A stretch of DNA of 64,000 nucleotides from an uncultured Bacteroidota bacterium (GTDB taxonomy: Bacteria > Bacteroidota > Bacteroidia > B-17B0 > Aurantibacillaceae): NCBI GenBank assembly GCA_937873155.1, contig CALMVZ010000003.1:62001-126000 (forward strand), in the 5' to 3' direction. Under the pieces are notes generated by a model that saw nothing but the letters and a program-made list of their open reading frames with translations, ran no database searches and was not told the origin of the DNA. Positions 25,227-34,451 of this stretch are shown in pieces. A program made the translations under genes and the position numbers. Position 1 is the stretch's first letter, and every line of letters starts with the position of its first letter.

Positions 25227-28070
25227 ATGCAAGCATTTCTTTACCAGGTCGCCCGATATATAGAACAAAACTACAAAGAAAACCCGGACAAGCTATGCAT
25301 TGTTCTGCCAAATAAACGCGGGGCACTTTTCTTAAAGAATCATCTTGCTAAAGTTTATAAGAAAACTATTTGGTTACCCACAATTATTTCTGCTGAAGAT
25401 CTTATTTCGGAGTTCTCAGGCTTGCAAAATTTAGAGGATGTGGATCTGATCTGCCGCTTATATGAAAGTTACAAAGCAGTTTACGGAGAACAAGCTGAAC
25501 CATTTGATTCATTTGCAAAATGGGGAAATTTAATCCTCCAGGATTTTAATGAGATCGACCGTTACCTTGCAGATGCAGTTTCTTTGTACCAGAATTTAAA
25601 AGAAATAAAAGAAATTGAGAACTGGAGTTTGGCGCAGGAAGAATTGAGTGACTTCCAGAAGAATTATATCAATTTCATGCGGCAGTTAGGTGAAATGTAT
25701 ATTCATTTTACCAATGAGCTTTTAAAGAAGAACGAAGGTTACCAGGGGTTGTGTTACAGGGAAGCGGTAAAGAAGTTCGAAAGCAGTTCGTACCCCCAAC
25801 AATTCCACAAAATAATTTTCTGCGGCTTCAATGCTTTGAACGCGGCGGAGACGAAAATATTTTCCGGTCTGTGTAAATCAGGAAAAGCAGAAGTGATCTG
25901 GGATGCGGATAAATATTATCTCGATAATCCGGTTCAGGAAGCGGGACTGTTCTTGAGAAGGAATTTCAAAACTTTCGTTGATAAGAATACGAATTTCATT
26001 GGGGATCATTTTAAAGAAGAAAAAAATATTGATGTGATCGCTGTTCCCAAACAAATGGGACAATCACAAACTGTTAGTACAATTGTAAATGATCTTTTGC
26101 TAAAAGGTGTTACGCCTGATTCGATAGCTATTGTTTTAGCGAATGAAAAATTGTTGTGGCCGGTATTAAAAATGCTTCCTGAAAGTGTGGAGTATGTGAA
26201 TATCACTATGGAATACCCGATAAAATATACTTCGCCTTATAATTTTATGGATATCCTTCTCAAAATTCACACGGATTACGAGAAACAACAAAAGAAACAA
26301 AAACATATTTACTACCAGGATCTCTTAAGCGTGTTGCGACATCCGTTCTTTAAGGATTATTCGGAGATGTTGGGAATAACGAAACCGGATAGTATAATTA
26401 ACCGGATCCTCGATGAGAATTACGCTTTTATCACGGATAGTTTATTGAATGACCTGTTCGGTGATGATTATGAAAAAATAAATCATTTATTCAAATCATG
26501 GATCACCGCAAAGGATGCGGTAAATGTTTTAGGAGATTTGTTGAAACAGGTGAAAGATCATCACTTAAAAACTGAATTAAATAATTACAAGAGCATTGAA
26601 TTAGAGTATTTGGAAGTTCTGATCAAGAATTTCAATCGCGTAAGTGATTTTGTGACGGATTACAAATATTTTGAGACTTTAAAATCATTCAAGATCTTAT
26701 TCAATCAAATTGTCGGTTCTTGTTCTGCCGCTTTCATTGGAGAGCCGTTGCGTGGTTTGCAAATCATGGGGGTTCTTGAAACGCGGACATTAGATTTTGA
26801 GAATGTAATTGTTGTTTCAGTGAATGAAGGTGTTCTTCCTTCAGGAAAAACTATAAATTCATTTATTCCGAATGATCTTAAACGTTATTTCGGTCTGCCT
26901 TTGTATAATGATAAAGATGCTATTTACGCTTATCACTTTTACCGTTTATTACAGCGCGCCAAAAATATTTTTATCACTTATGATACAGAAACAGATACGT
27001 TTGGAAAAGGTGAAAAAAGCAGGTTTGTTAGTCAACTGCAATTGGAGTTAGCAGCTTACAACCCAAATATAAAACTAACAGAAAGTATTGGAGTAGGTTC
27101 ATTATCTCAGCGAAGAGTTGAATCGGGAATTTCCATTCCTAAAACTACGGAATCCTTAGAACGCATTCACAAAAAGGCGACTGTAAACGATGAATATTCC
27201 GGGCTATCGCCATCTTCACTGATCACTTTCAAAGATTGTACCCTGAAGTTTTATTTCCGGTACGGTGCCGGCTTGAAAGAATCTGTTGAATTAGAAGAAT
27301 CAGCAGAGGCAAATACATTCGGTTCTATTTTGCATGAATCGCTGGAAACTTTATACACACCTTTCATCAATAGAAATATTACTTCTTTCGACGTCAAAGA
27401 ATTAAAGAAGAAAATATCGGAGACGGTAGAAAATAAATTCCTCAATTATTTTTCAAGATCAGAGGCTTTTCAGGGAAAAAATTTATTGCAGCAAAGTGTA
27501 TTGAAGGTGTACGTTAGCAAATTATTGGAGTTCGATAACAATTTCATAAAGGAATTAAATAAAACCGATCTGACCATTGTTGCGCTTGAAAAAGAATTGG
27601 GAACATCTTTAACCATTGATCTCAATAGCAAACCTGAAACAGTTTTTATTAAAGGAAAAGCCGATCGAATAGATAGAGTAGGAAATAGCTTAAGGATAAT
27701 TGATTACAAAAGTTCAGTTTATTATACTGATAAATTTGAATTCACTGGCTTTGAAGAATTATTCTCGGATAAGAAATTTGATAAGATGTTGCAGTTGTTC
27801 TTGTATGCATGGCTGACGGTTAAAAATAATTTAGCAAAGCCTGAAGAGATAAAGCCGTGCATCATCCCGTTTAAGAAATTCGAAAAGGAACCACGTTACA
27901 TTCTACAGAACAAAATACCTTTACAATTCTCCCGGCAATTGCTGGATGAATTTGAAACGCACCTGATCCAATTCATAAAAGAAATATTTAACGGCGATAG
28001 GCCATTTTCACAAACCGAAGATGAAGATGTGTGCGAATACTGCGCGTTCAAACTAATTTGCAACCGTTAA
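25227..28070 (+). CDS. AddB-like PD-(D/E)XK nuclease with 4Fe-4S motif
   Basis: 947 residues. The N-terminal two thirds resemble an inactivated helicase (NKRGALFLKNHLAKVYK and LQIMGVLETRTLDFENVIVVSVNEGVLPS). The C-terminal nuclease carries GKADRIDRVGNSLRIIDYKSS (Asp...DYK) and a cysteine set: one Cys in ITFKDCTLKFYFRYG and three in CEYCAFKLIC at the very end, matching the iron-sulfur nuclease of AddB. AddAB processes double-strand breaks for RecA repair. No AddA-like helicase is in the window. Confidence 0.85.
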   Translation: MQAFLYQVARYIEQNYKENPDKLCIVLPNKRGALFLKNHLAKVYKKTIWLPTIISAEDLISEFSGLQNLEDVDLICRLYESYKAVYGEQAEPFDSFAKWGNLILQDFNEIDRYLADAVSLYQNLKEIKEIENWSLAQEELSDFQKNYINFMRQLGEMYIHFTNELLKKNEGYQGLCYREAVKKFESSSYPQQFHKIIFCGFNALNAAETKIFSGLCKSGKAEVIWDADKYYLDNPVQEAGLFLRRNFKTFVDKNTNFIGDHFKEEKNIDVIAVPKQMGQSQTVSTIVNDLLLKGVTPDSIAIVLANEKLLWPVLKMLPESVEYVNITMEYPIKYTSPYNFMDILLKIHTDYEKQQKKQKHIYYQDLLSVLRHPFFKDYSEMLGITKPDSIINRILDENYAFITDSLLNDLFGDDYEKINHLFKSWITAKDAVNVLGDLLKQVKDHHLKTELNNYKSIELEYLEVLIKNFNRVSDFVTDYKYFETLKSFKILFNQIVGSCSAAFIGEPLRGLQIMGVLETRTLDFENVIVVSVNEGVLPSGKTINSFIPNDLKRYFGLPLYNDKDAIYAYHFYRLLQRAKNIFITYDTETDTFGKGEKSRFVSQLQLELAAYNPNIKLTESIGVGSLSQRRVESGISIPKTTESLERIHKKATVNDEYSGLSPSSLITFKDCTLKFYFRYGAGLKESVELEESAEANTFGSILHESLETLYTPFINRNITSFDVKELKKKISETVENKFLNYFSRSEAFQGKNLLQQSVLKVYVSKLLEFDNNFIKELNKTDLTIVALEKELGTSLTIDLNSKPETVFIKGKADRIDRVGNSLRIIDYKSSVYYTDKFEFTGFEELFSDKKFDKMLQLFLYAWLTVKNNLAKPEEIKPCIIPFKKFEKEPRYILQNKIPLQFSRQLLDEFETHLIQFIKEIFNGDRPFSQTEDEDVCEYCAFKLICNR

Positions 28071-28084
28071 CTCAATACAGAGTG

Positions 28085-28153
28085 ACAGAGAAACTAAGTT
28101 CACAGAGATTCAATAGCAATACTCTGTGTAACTCTTAAACTTTGTATCTCTGT
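28085..28153. repeat. Nested inverted repeat (ACAGAGA...TCTCTGT; CACAGAG...CTCTGTG)
   Basis: Outer arms ACAGAGA (28085-28091) and TCTCTGT (28147-28153); inner arms CACAGAG (28101-28107) and CTCTGTG (28122-28128). It fills the space between two convergent genes and can fold on both strands, so a bidirectional terminator is possible; similar CTCTGTG elements are common intergenic repeats in many bacteria. Confidence 0.65.
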
Positions 28154-28172
28154 GTTGAAAGGCCGGATGATC

Positions 28173-29066
28173 TTAAGTAATGAGATGTTTCTTTTCATGT
28201 TTCCCTTTTAACCACGCATTAAAGAAGATAGAGAACAGAATTACCATTACGCCTGCATAGAAGGTCAGCGATAATTCTTTATTTTCCTGGTAGATCACGA
28301 TAGCTAAAATGATCCCGTAAACTGTTTCCATATTTATAGCAAGGTTAATGGTATACGGACTCAAATGTTTCATTAAACCAACAGTTGCTATGAATGGGAA
28401 GGCTGTACAAATTCCTGCTAAGAGAACTAATCCTAAAATAGCGCGGTTATCTAATACAAAAAATTCTGCATTGAATCCGCCGGTACACGCGAGGTAAACA
28501 CTTAACCCGATCAACCCGAACCACAATTCTATATATGAAATGGCAGTTGGAGCAACTTCTTTCACCATTAATGCATTCATCACTCCAAAAAGAGAGGAGG
28601 TAAATGCAGCTAATACTCCCAAAACAATGCCTTGCCAATAAGTGATCTCTACCGAAAAGATCATACAGATCGCTCCGATGATGATCAATCCGATTAAAAC
28701 TTCATACCAAAGCACCTTACGTTTTAAAAGTACCGGTTCGGTAATAGCTGTAAATAATGTTCCGGTAGAAAATGCCGCCATGGTCACCGATACGTTAGAT
28801 ACTTTAATGGCTCCGTAAAAACAAAGCCAGTGAATGGCAATGATAATTCCGATCACGCCGAGTTTTAAAATGTTTTTCGGACTTACCTTCAGTTTTTGCT
28901 TACTGATAAAAATGTAACCGGTGATAATTATAAGTGTGAAAAGGATCCGGAACCATACCAGTTGCATGGCGGAACAGGTGATAAAACGTCCTAATATTGG
29001 TGAAAAGCCCCAGATCAACACAATAAAATGGAGCAACAAATGATGTTTATTTATACCTTTAAACAC
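28173..29066 (-). CDS. EamA/DMT-family transporter
   Basis: About 297 residues with ten hydrophobic segments and two EamA halves (FIVLIWGFSPILGRFI and GVLAAFTSSLFGVMNALMV). Substrate unknown; DMT exporters often move amino acids or metabolites. The upstream in-frame ATG at 29102 lies before a TATCTTTG promoter box at 29082-29075, whose start site would be near 29068; the GTG at 29066 (then FKGINKHHLLL) is therefore the likelier start and the message would be almost leaderless. Convergent with the AddB-like gene. Confidence 0.85.
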   Translation of the reverse strand: MFKGINKHHLLLHFIVLIWGFSPILGRFITCSAMQLVWFRILFTLIIITGYIFISKQKLKVSPKNILKLGVIGIIIAIHWLCFYGAIKVSNVSVTMAAFSTGTLFTAITEPVLLKRKVLWYEVLIGLIIIGAICMIFSVEITYWQGIVLGVLAAFTSSLFGVMNALMVKEVAPTAISYIELWFGLIGLSVYLACTGGFNAEFFVLDNRAILGLVLLAGICTAFPFIATVGLMKHLSPYTINLAINMETVYGIILAIVIYQENKELSLTFYAGVMVILFSIFFNAWLKGKHEKKHLIT

Positions 29067-29074
29067 TGAAGCGG

Positions 29075-29082
29075 CAAAGATA
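29075..29082 (-). promoter_or_regulatory. TAnnTTTG -7 box (minus) for the EamA gene
   Basis: Minus strand TATCTTTG, the same eight bases as the boxes at the 51 kb TetR spacer. Its predicted start site lies 2-3 bases before the GTG at 29066. Confidence 0.5.
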
Positions 29083-29155
29083 TGTAAAATGTAAGATGGC
29101 AAAGGGAAAATGTGTTTTATTTCTTAATTAATTTCCCATCTGACATTTGCCCTTT

Positions 29156-29163
29156 TACATTTG
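29156..29163 (+). promoter_or_regulatory. TAnnTTTG -7 box for the cysteine desulfurase gene
   Basis: TACATTTG, 11 bases before the ATG at 29175. Predicted leader is only about 6 bases. A similar CATTTGCC lies 14 bases upstream, so the spacer is made of short related repeats. Confidence 0.5.
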
Positions 29164-29174
29164 CCATTTAAACT

Positions 29175-30296
29175 ATGAGTGTAATTTATTTTGATAATAA
29201 TGCTACAACCAAAGTAGACGAAAGAGTCTTGGAAGCAATGCTTCCTTATTTTTCTGAACATTACGGTAACGCATCAAGCAAATTACATGAAGCAGGGTGG
29301 GTAGGAGAGGCAGCTGTTGAAAAAGCGAGAAAGCAAGTCGCAGAACTGATAGGAGCGGAACCTTCAGAAATAATTTTCACTTCCGGTGCAACTGAAGCTA
29401 TTAACACCGCGCTGAAAGGAATCGTTAAAGCCTACAAAACAAAAGGAAATCATATTATCACAGTTTCAACTGAACACAAAGCTGTATTAGATACTTGTGA
29501 GTATTTAAAAGAAGAAGGCGCTGAAATAACTTATTTGAATGTAGATAAAGAAGGTTTGATCGATCCTGATGAATTAAGATCGGCCATTAAACCAACTACC
29601 ATTTTAATTTCTGTGATGGCCGCAAATAACGAGACTGGGGTTATTCAGCCTCTGGAAGAAATTTCTGCTATAGCAAAACAAAACAGTATCATTTTCTTTT
29701 CCGATGCAACGCAGTACGCCGGAAAATCACAATTGAATGTGAATGATGCTGGAATTGATTGCCTGAGTTTAAGTGCACATAAATTTTACGGACCAAAGGG
29801 AGTGGGTGCTTTGTACCTGAGAAGAAAAGATCCGCGTGTAAATATTATTTCTTTGATTCATGGAGGCGCCCAGGAAAACCATCACCGCGCCGGAACTTTA
29901 AATGTGCCTTTAATTGTTGGGTTGGGAAAAGCCTGCGAGATCGCCCGGTCGGAAATGTGGGATAATAATACTGAAGTCTCGAAACTGCGCGCTTATTTTG
30001 AGCACCAGATCTTAGATATTGACGGATTAAGAATTAACGGAAGTACAAAGTACCGTTTATACAATGCAAGTAACATCACTTTTCCCGCTTCGTTGAATGT
30101 AAGACAACTTTTAAAAAAATATGCTTTTTCAAGTGGCTCAGCCTGTGCTTCCGGTACCACGGAACCCTCTCACGTATTAAAAGCAATGGGTATTCCGGAT
30201 ACCGATATCAAAAACTCTTTTCGCTTCTCATTCAGTAAGTTCAACACGCTTGACGAGGTAAAAATGTTAATTAAAGACCTTTTTAGTTCATTTTAA
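29175..30296 (+). CDS. Cysteine desulfurase (IscS/NifS family)
   Basis: 373 residues, PLP-dependent, converts cysteine to alanine and delivers sulfur for iron-sulfur clusters or tRNA thiolation. Visible: FDNNATTKVD at the start, STEHKAVLDTCEYL, the PLP lysine in SLSAHKFYGPKGVGALY, the HRAGTLNVP motif and the sulfur-carrying Cys in SSGSACASGTTEPSHVL. Length fits group I. A TACATTTG promoter box lies 11 bases upstream. No iscU or suf genes are adjacent. The symbol is not fixed because IscS and NifS-type members cannot be told apart here. Confidence 0.95.
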   Translation: MSVIYFDNNATTKVDERVLEAMLPYFSEHYGNASSKLHEAGWVGEAAVEKARKQVAELIGAEPSEIIFTSGATEAINTALKGIVKAYKTKGNHIITVSTEHKAVLDTCEYLKEEGAEITYLNVDKEGLIDPDELRSAIKPTTILISVMAANNETGVIQPLEEISAIAKQNSIIFFSDATQYAGKSQLNVNDAGIDCLSLSAHKFYGPKGVGALYLRRKDPRVNIISLIHGGAQENHHRAGTLNVPLIVGLGKACEIARSEMWDNNTEVSKLRAYFEHQILDIDGLRINGSTKYRLYNASNITFPASLNVRQLLKKYAFSSGSACASGTTEPSHVLKAMGIPDTDIKNSFRFSFSKFNTLDEVKMLIKDLFSSF

Positions 30297-30389
30297 CACT
30301 TGAGAATCCAAAAATTGAGTGAATCGAGCTTATAATTGATTGAAATTAAGCGTTTAAACCTTTTTTAATCTCTAATTTTGTGGTACAAG

Positions 30390-30857
30390 ATGATGAAAGC
30401 ATTATATATAACATTATTCGTTTTAGGTGCATTATTAAGTAATGCCCAATCTAACCTTTATACTAAACTGAACTCTTACCTTAGTACAAATACTAAAGAG
30501 AAAGTTCAGAACCGTTTGATAGCAGTTAATGTATGGTCGGTGAACGATCAGAACAGCCGCGAGATCAATAAAGAATTCAGCGAAGCCTATAGCATTTTTG
30601 CAAACGCTAAATTAAAAGGTGGTAATAAAGGGATCATTGTTTTAAATGTCACGCTTGATCAGGATAATGTGATCACAGATATAACCTTGAAAAAAGATGG
30701 TGTAAAAACCATCAGGATCCCGAATGATAATTCGGACATCATCAATGCGATCGGAGCTGCTTCTAATGTCGTTTTTGATGAGAACGGAAATAAAGTTTTT
30801 GAGAATATCAATAAAGGTTCTGTGGTTACTTCTATACAAAGTTTAATTACAAGGTAA
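30390..30857 (+). CDS. Secreted thioredoxin-like-fold protein lacking the CxxC
   Basis: 155 residues from the ATG at 30390 (a TTG further up at 30378 is less likely). Signal peptide (ALYITLFVLGALLSNAQS). The mature part follows the thioredoxin order: a strand LIAVNVWSVND where the WCxxC would stand, helix REINKEFSEAYSIFANAKL, strand KGIIVLNVTLD, later strands and a C-terminal NVVFDENGNKVFE. Both Cys are missing, so it cannot act as a disulfide oxidoreductase. It is 8 bases upstream of the T9SS type B protein, probably one operon. Confidence 0.65.
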   Translation: MMKALYITLFVLGALLSNAQSNLYTKLNSYLSTNTKEKVQNRLIAVNVWSVNDQNSREINKEFSEAYSIFANAKLKGGNKGIIVLNVTLDQDNVITDITLKKDGVKTIRIPNDNSDIINAIGAASNVVFDENGNKVFENINKGSVVTSIQSLITR

Positions 30858-30865
30858 TTTATATA

Positions 30866-33487
30866 ATGAAAAGTATACGTTTAATAATTGCTTTATTTAT
30901 TGTTGCATTAAATGTGAAAGTATTCGCACAGCCAACTGTTACGGGTAGCGCTGATTGTGTTACGGCTCCTACAGTTTGCGGTAACGTTAATCTTAATTTC
31001 ACGTCTTCAAGCGGATCAGGTTCGTTTGTTGATTATACTACTTCTACAACAGTTTCGAACCCAATGAATAGTCCTGTTGGTATCGTTCCTCCCGGAGGAT
31101 CAGGTTGTCAGTTGGCAGGAGAATTAAATCCTAATATGTTCATCATTACTTGTCAGTCAGCCGGAACACTTATGTTTTCGATAGCAGCCGGTCCTGGTGT
31201 ACAAATGGGTTGTTACGATTGGATCATGTGGCCTTATACTGCCGCAACTTGCGGAGGTATCAGCGGAAACACTTTACCTCCGGTAAGATGTTGCTGGAAT
31301 TCGGCGTGTAGCGGCGGAACCGGTATCGGAACCCCTGTACCTGCAGGTGCCTCTGCAAATAATTTCGGGGCGGCGTTGAACGTTAATTGCGGCGATCGTT
31401 TCCTTATTAATATCTCAAACTATAGCAACGTAAATGCTTTAGTTCCTATAAACTTTTTCGGATCTGCAGCGATCTCTTGTGCACCGGCCGGGTCATCTTT
31501 ATCAGTTAACAGTCCTACAATTTGTAATGGCGGAACTGCTACTTTAGTTGTAACAGGCGCTACCGGTACTGCAACATGGAACCCGGGTTCAATAGTTTCA
31601 AACACTGCAGTTGTTTCTCCTGCAGCTACTACAATTTATACAGTTACCGGAAGCGGTGCTTGTGGTCCCGGTACTGCAACTACCCAGGTAACAGTTATCA
31701 CGCCGACTGCTTCTGCTAATAACACAAGCCCTGCATGCGAAGGAACAAGTTTCACATTGAACGGTTCAGGTTCTGCAGGTGCAACCTATTCTTGGAGTGG
31801 CCCTGCCGGATATTCTTCAACTGCACAAAACCCTGTGTTGAACAACGTTTTACCCAGTGCAACCGGAACATATACTTTACAGGCAACGGTTACTACGGGA
31901 ACATTAAGTTGCAGCGCAATTGCCACAACAAATGCAGTTGTAATTCCGGTTAACCCTGTTACAGTAGCCCCTTCAGTGATCAGTGTTTGCGAAGGAACTT
32001 CATTCTCAATGAGCGCAAATGCAACAAATGCTTCGGCTTATAACTGGAACGGGCCTTTAGGATTTAGCACAGGATCTCAAAACCCAAATGTAATTAACGT
32101 TGTACCTGGTATGACAGGTATTTATACTGTTACCGCTTCATTCATTAACGGACCTGTTGTATGTCAATCTACCAATACGGTTGACGTAACGGTTAAACCA
32201 TTATTGAATTTCGGCTTCAATCCAATTCCAAATGTTTGCAGCAACGGAACTATTTCGGTTCCCGGACCCGCGGGTGCAACATCTTACACATGGACAGGGC
32301 CGGGTGGTTATAATTCAAATACACAGAACTTAAATATTCCTAATGCTAATATGGGAATGTCAGGCCTTTATACTTTAGTTGTTGATGCCAATGGATGTTT
32401 AACTACTAATAATATTAATGTGAATGTAATATCACCGATCAGTTTTGTAGCTGTATCTAACAATAAAACAATTTGTCAGGGTGATACAACCGGTTTAGCA
32501 ACACAAGTAACAGGAGGCAGCGGAAGTTATATCATTTCATGGGCACCGGGTGCTGGATTAAGTAATCAGACGGGCGGTTCTACTATTGCTTCTCCTCAAA
32601 CTACTACTCAATACACCATTTCGGCGAGCGATATCAATTGTCCTGCCCAGGCTATTAATACGTTGGTTGCGGTTAATGTGAATCCAAGGCCGGTGCCAAA
32701 TGTATCGTCATCGAAAATGAATGGTTGTGTGCCTTTATGTGTTGACCTGAATAGTAATTCAGTACCGCAGGCAGTATCTGTCGGTTGGGATTTCGGTAAT
32801 GGTTTAACAGCTTCGGGAGATCCGGGTTATATCTGTTTCAAAAATCCCGGAACATATCCTATAAAAACTACAATTACTGATATCAACGGATGTACGTCCA
32901 TTACAATGGCTAACTTCCAGATCACGGCATATCCTAATCCGGAGCCAAGTTTCTATTGGAACCCGACAGAGATCAGTGTGATCGAGAATACCGGTTATTT
33001 TTACAGCTCTACACCTACAGGTTCGATATCTTCTTATTTCTGGGATTTTGGTGATATGATGAATAATCCCGGAACTAACAATGCATCAACACAGAATGCT
33101 GTTCATGAGTTCAGCGGTGCGGGACTTTTCCCTGTTACAATTGTCATGACCAATGTTTGGGGTTGTACAGATACATTGACGAGAGTAGTTGAGGTGATCG
33201 AAGATTTCACTATGTATATTCCAAATGCATTCACACAGAACGGAGATGGATTAAATGATGTGTTCCAGCCAAAAGGAATGGGTTGGATGCCTGATAAATA
33301 TGAGTTCTTAATTTACGATCGTTGGGGTACTTTGATATTCAAAACAAAAGACTATACTGAGGGTTGGAATGGAACTATCAAAGGCACTTTATGTCCTTCT
33401 GACGTTTATGTTTACAAAATTAAAGCGACAAGTTCTGCCCATTCTGAGCGTAAGGAGTTTACAGGACATGTAACGCTGATGAAATAA
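30866..33487 (+). CDS. Large secreted Ig/PKD-repeat protein with T9SS type B C-terminal domain
   Basis: 873 residues. Signal peptide ending VFAQ; a Cys-rich N-terminal domain (about 25-200, with GCYDWIMWPY and CNSCSGG-like pattern), several Ig-like/HYR-type repeats (SPTICNGGTATLVVTG, SWSGPAGYSSTAQNP, WNGPLGFSTGSQNP, WTGPGGYNSNTQNL), two PKD-like segments (VGWDFGNGLT, YFWDFGDMM) and the gliding-motility-associated CHU_C domain (IPNAFTQNGDGLNDVFQP, FLIYDRWGTLIFK, EGWNGTIKG). Exported and probably surface-anchored via PorP/SprF; likely adhesive (inference). Followed by a terminator. Confidence 0.92.
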   Translation: MKSIRLIIALFIVALNVKVFAQPTVTGSADCVTAPTVCGNVNLNFTSSSGSGSFVDYTTSTTVSNPMNSPVGIVPPGGSGCQLAGELNPNMFIITCQSAGTLMFSIAAGPGVQMGCYDWIMWPYTAATCGGISGNTLPPVRCCWNSACSGGTGIGTPVPAGASANNFGAALNVNCGDRFLINISNYSNVNALVPINFFGSAAISCAPAGSSLSVNSPTICNGGTATLVVTGATGTATWNPGSIVSNTAVVSPAATTIYTVTGSGACGPGTATTQVTVITPTASANNTSPACEGTSFTLNGSGSAGATYSWSGPAGYSSTAQNPVLNNVLPSATGTYTLQATVTTGTLSCSAIATTNAVVIPVNPVTVAPSVISVCEGTSFSMSANATNASAYNWNGPLGFSTGSQNPNVINVVPGMTGIYTVTASFINGPVVCQSTNTVDVTVKPLLNFGFNPIPNVCSNGTISVPGPAGATSYTWTGPGGYNSNTQNLNIPNANMGMSGLYTLVVDANGCLTTNNINVNVISPISFVAVSNNKTICQGDTTGLATQVTGGSGSYIISWAPGAGLSNQTGGSTIASPQTTTQYTISASDINCPAQAINTLVAVNVNPRPVPNVSSSKMNGCVPLCVDLNSNSVPQAVSVGWDFGNGLTASGDPGYICFKNPGTYPIKTTITDINGCTSITMANFQITAYPNPEPSFYWNPTEISVIENTGYFYSSTPTGSISSYFWDFGDMMNNPGTNNASTQNAVHEFSGAGLFPVTIVMTNVWGCTDTLTRVVEVIEDFTMYIPNAFTQNGDGLNDVFQPKGMGWMPDKYEFLIYDRWGTLIFKTKDYTEGWNGTIKGTLCPSDVYVYKIKATSSAHSERKEFTGHVTLMK

Positions 33488-33511
33488 ACCTTTTAGTTTA
33501 AAATTATTTAT

Positions 33512-33547
33512 AAATCCTCCGTTCCAGTAACGGGGGATTTTTTATTT
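33512..33547 (+). terminator. Rho-independent terminator after the type B T9SS gene
   Basis: AATCCTCCGTT and AACGGGGGATT pair over 11 bases with one G-U, loop CCAGT, then a run of T. It precedes thyA by about 35 bases, so thyA has its own promoter. Confidence 0.85.
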
Positions 33548-33580
33548 TCACAAAGTTGAATTAACAGAGGATAGTAGAAA

Positions 33581-34375
33581 ATGAAACAGTACCACGATCT
33601 AATGAACCATGTTTTGGAACATGGCGTAAAAAAAGAAGACAGAACCGGCACCGGAACAATTAGTGTGTTCGGTTACCAGATGCGGATGAATTTGCAGGAA
33701 GGATTTCCTTTGCTGACCACAAAAAAAGTTCACACTAAATCTATCATTCATGAATTACTTTGGTTCTTAAAGGGCGATACCAATATCAAATATTTAAAAG
33801 ATAATGGTGTAAGCATTTGGGACGAATGGGCCGATGCGAATGGAAATTTAGGTCCTGTTTACGGGCACCAATGGAGAAGCTGGCCGACAGCTAAAGGAGA
33901 AACTATCGACCAGATCACTAAAGTGGTGGAGATGATAAAGAAGAGTCCTGATTCACGACGTTTAATTGTTAGTGCATGGAATGTGGCGGATATTGATAAT
34001 ATGAAATTACCGCCGTGTCATGCGTTCTTCCAGTTCTACGTAGCGAATGGAAAATTATCTTGTCAGTTATATCAAAGGAGCGCGGATATTTTTTTAGGAG
34101 TTCCTTTTAATATTGCGTCTTATGCTTTATTAACGATGATGGTAGCACAGGTTTGTAATTTACAACCGGGTGAATTTGTGCATACATTAGGTGATGCGCA
34201 TTTGTACACCAATCATATCGAACAGGCTAAATTGCAATTGAGCAGGGATTTCAGGAAACTTCCAACTTTAAAAATGAACCCGGATATAAAGAACATCTTC
34301 GATTTTAAATACGAAGATTTTACAATAGAGAATTACGACCCGCATCCGCATATTAAAGCTGCGGTGGCGGTTTAA
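33581..34375 (+). CDS. thyA: Thymidylate synthase
   Basis: 264 residues, the usual ThyA length. It makes dTMP from dUMP with methylene-tetrahydrofolate. Conserved parts: [47 protein letters not shown], the nucleophile Cys in [12 protein letters not shown], and [24 protein letters not shown]. The stop is directly followed by the TTCGGCAAGCTCAGGATGAC-type repeat at 34376. No dihydrofolate reductase gene is nearby. Confidence 0.98.
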   Translation: MKQYHDLMNHVLEHGVKKEDRTGTGTISVFGYQMRMNLQEGFPLLTTKKVHTKSIIHELLWFLKGDTNIKYLKDNGVSIWDEWADANGNLGPVYGHQWRSWPTAKGETIDQITKVVEMIKKSPDSRRLIVSAWNVADIDNMKLPPCHAFFQFYVANGKLSCQLYQRSADIFLGVPFNIASYALLTMMVAQVCNLQPGEFVHTLGDAHLYTNHIEQAKLQLSRDFRKLPTLKMNPDIKNIFDFKYEDFTIENYDPHPHIKAAVAV

Positions 34376-34398
34376 CCCTTCGGCAAGCTCAGGATGAC
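34376..34398. repeat. Dispersed TTCGGCAAGCTCAGGATGAC element abutting thyA stop
   Basis: The first base follows the thyA TAA. Its form (CCCTTCGxCAAGCTCAGGATGAC) is one I know as a very common intergenic repeat in diverse bacterial genomes. Related copies: 39201-39231 and 44311-44333. Confidence 0.65.
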
Positions 34399-34425
34399 GA
34401 GGAGATTTAGGATTAAATGAATTAC

Positions 34426-34433
34426 TATATTTG
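34426..34433 (+). promoter_or_regulatory. TAnnTTTG -7 box for frr
   Basis: TATATTTG, 18 bases before the frr ATG, predicting a leader of about 12 bases. No clear -33 TTG seen. Confidence 0.45.
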
Positions 34434-34451
34434 CATTAGAAAAATAAGATT

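Noticed and set aside
29067-29102. First in-frame ATG of the EamA transporter
   Set aside because: A TATCTTTG promoter box lies inside this stretch, so the ATG is probably not transcribed from that promoter.
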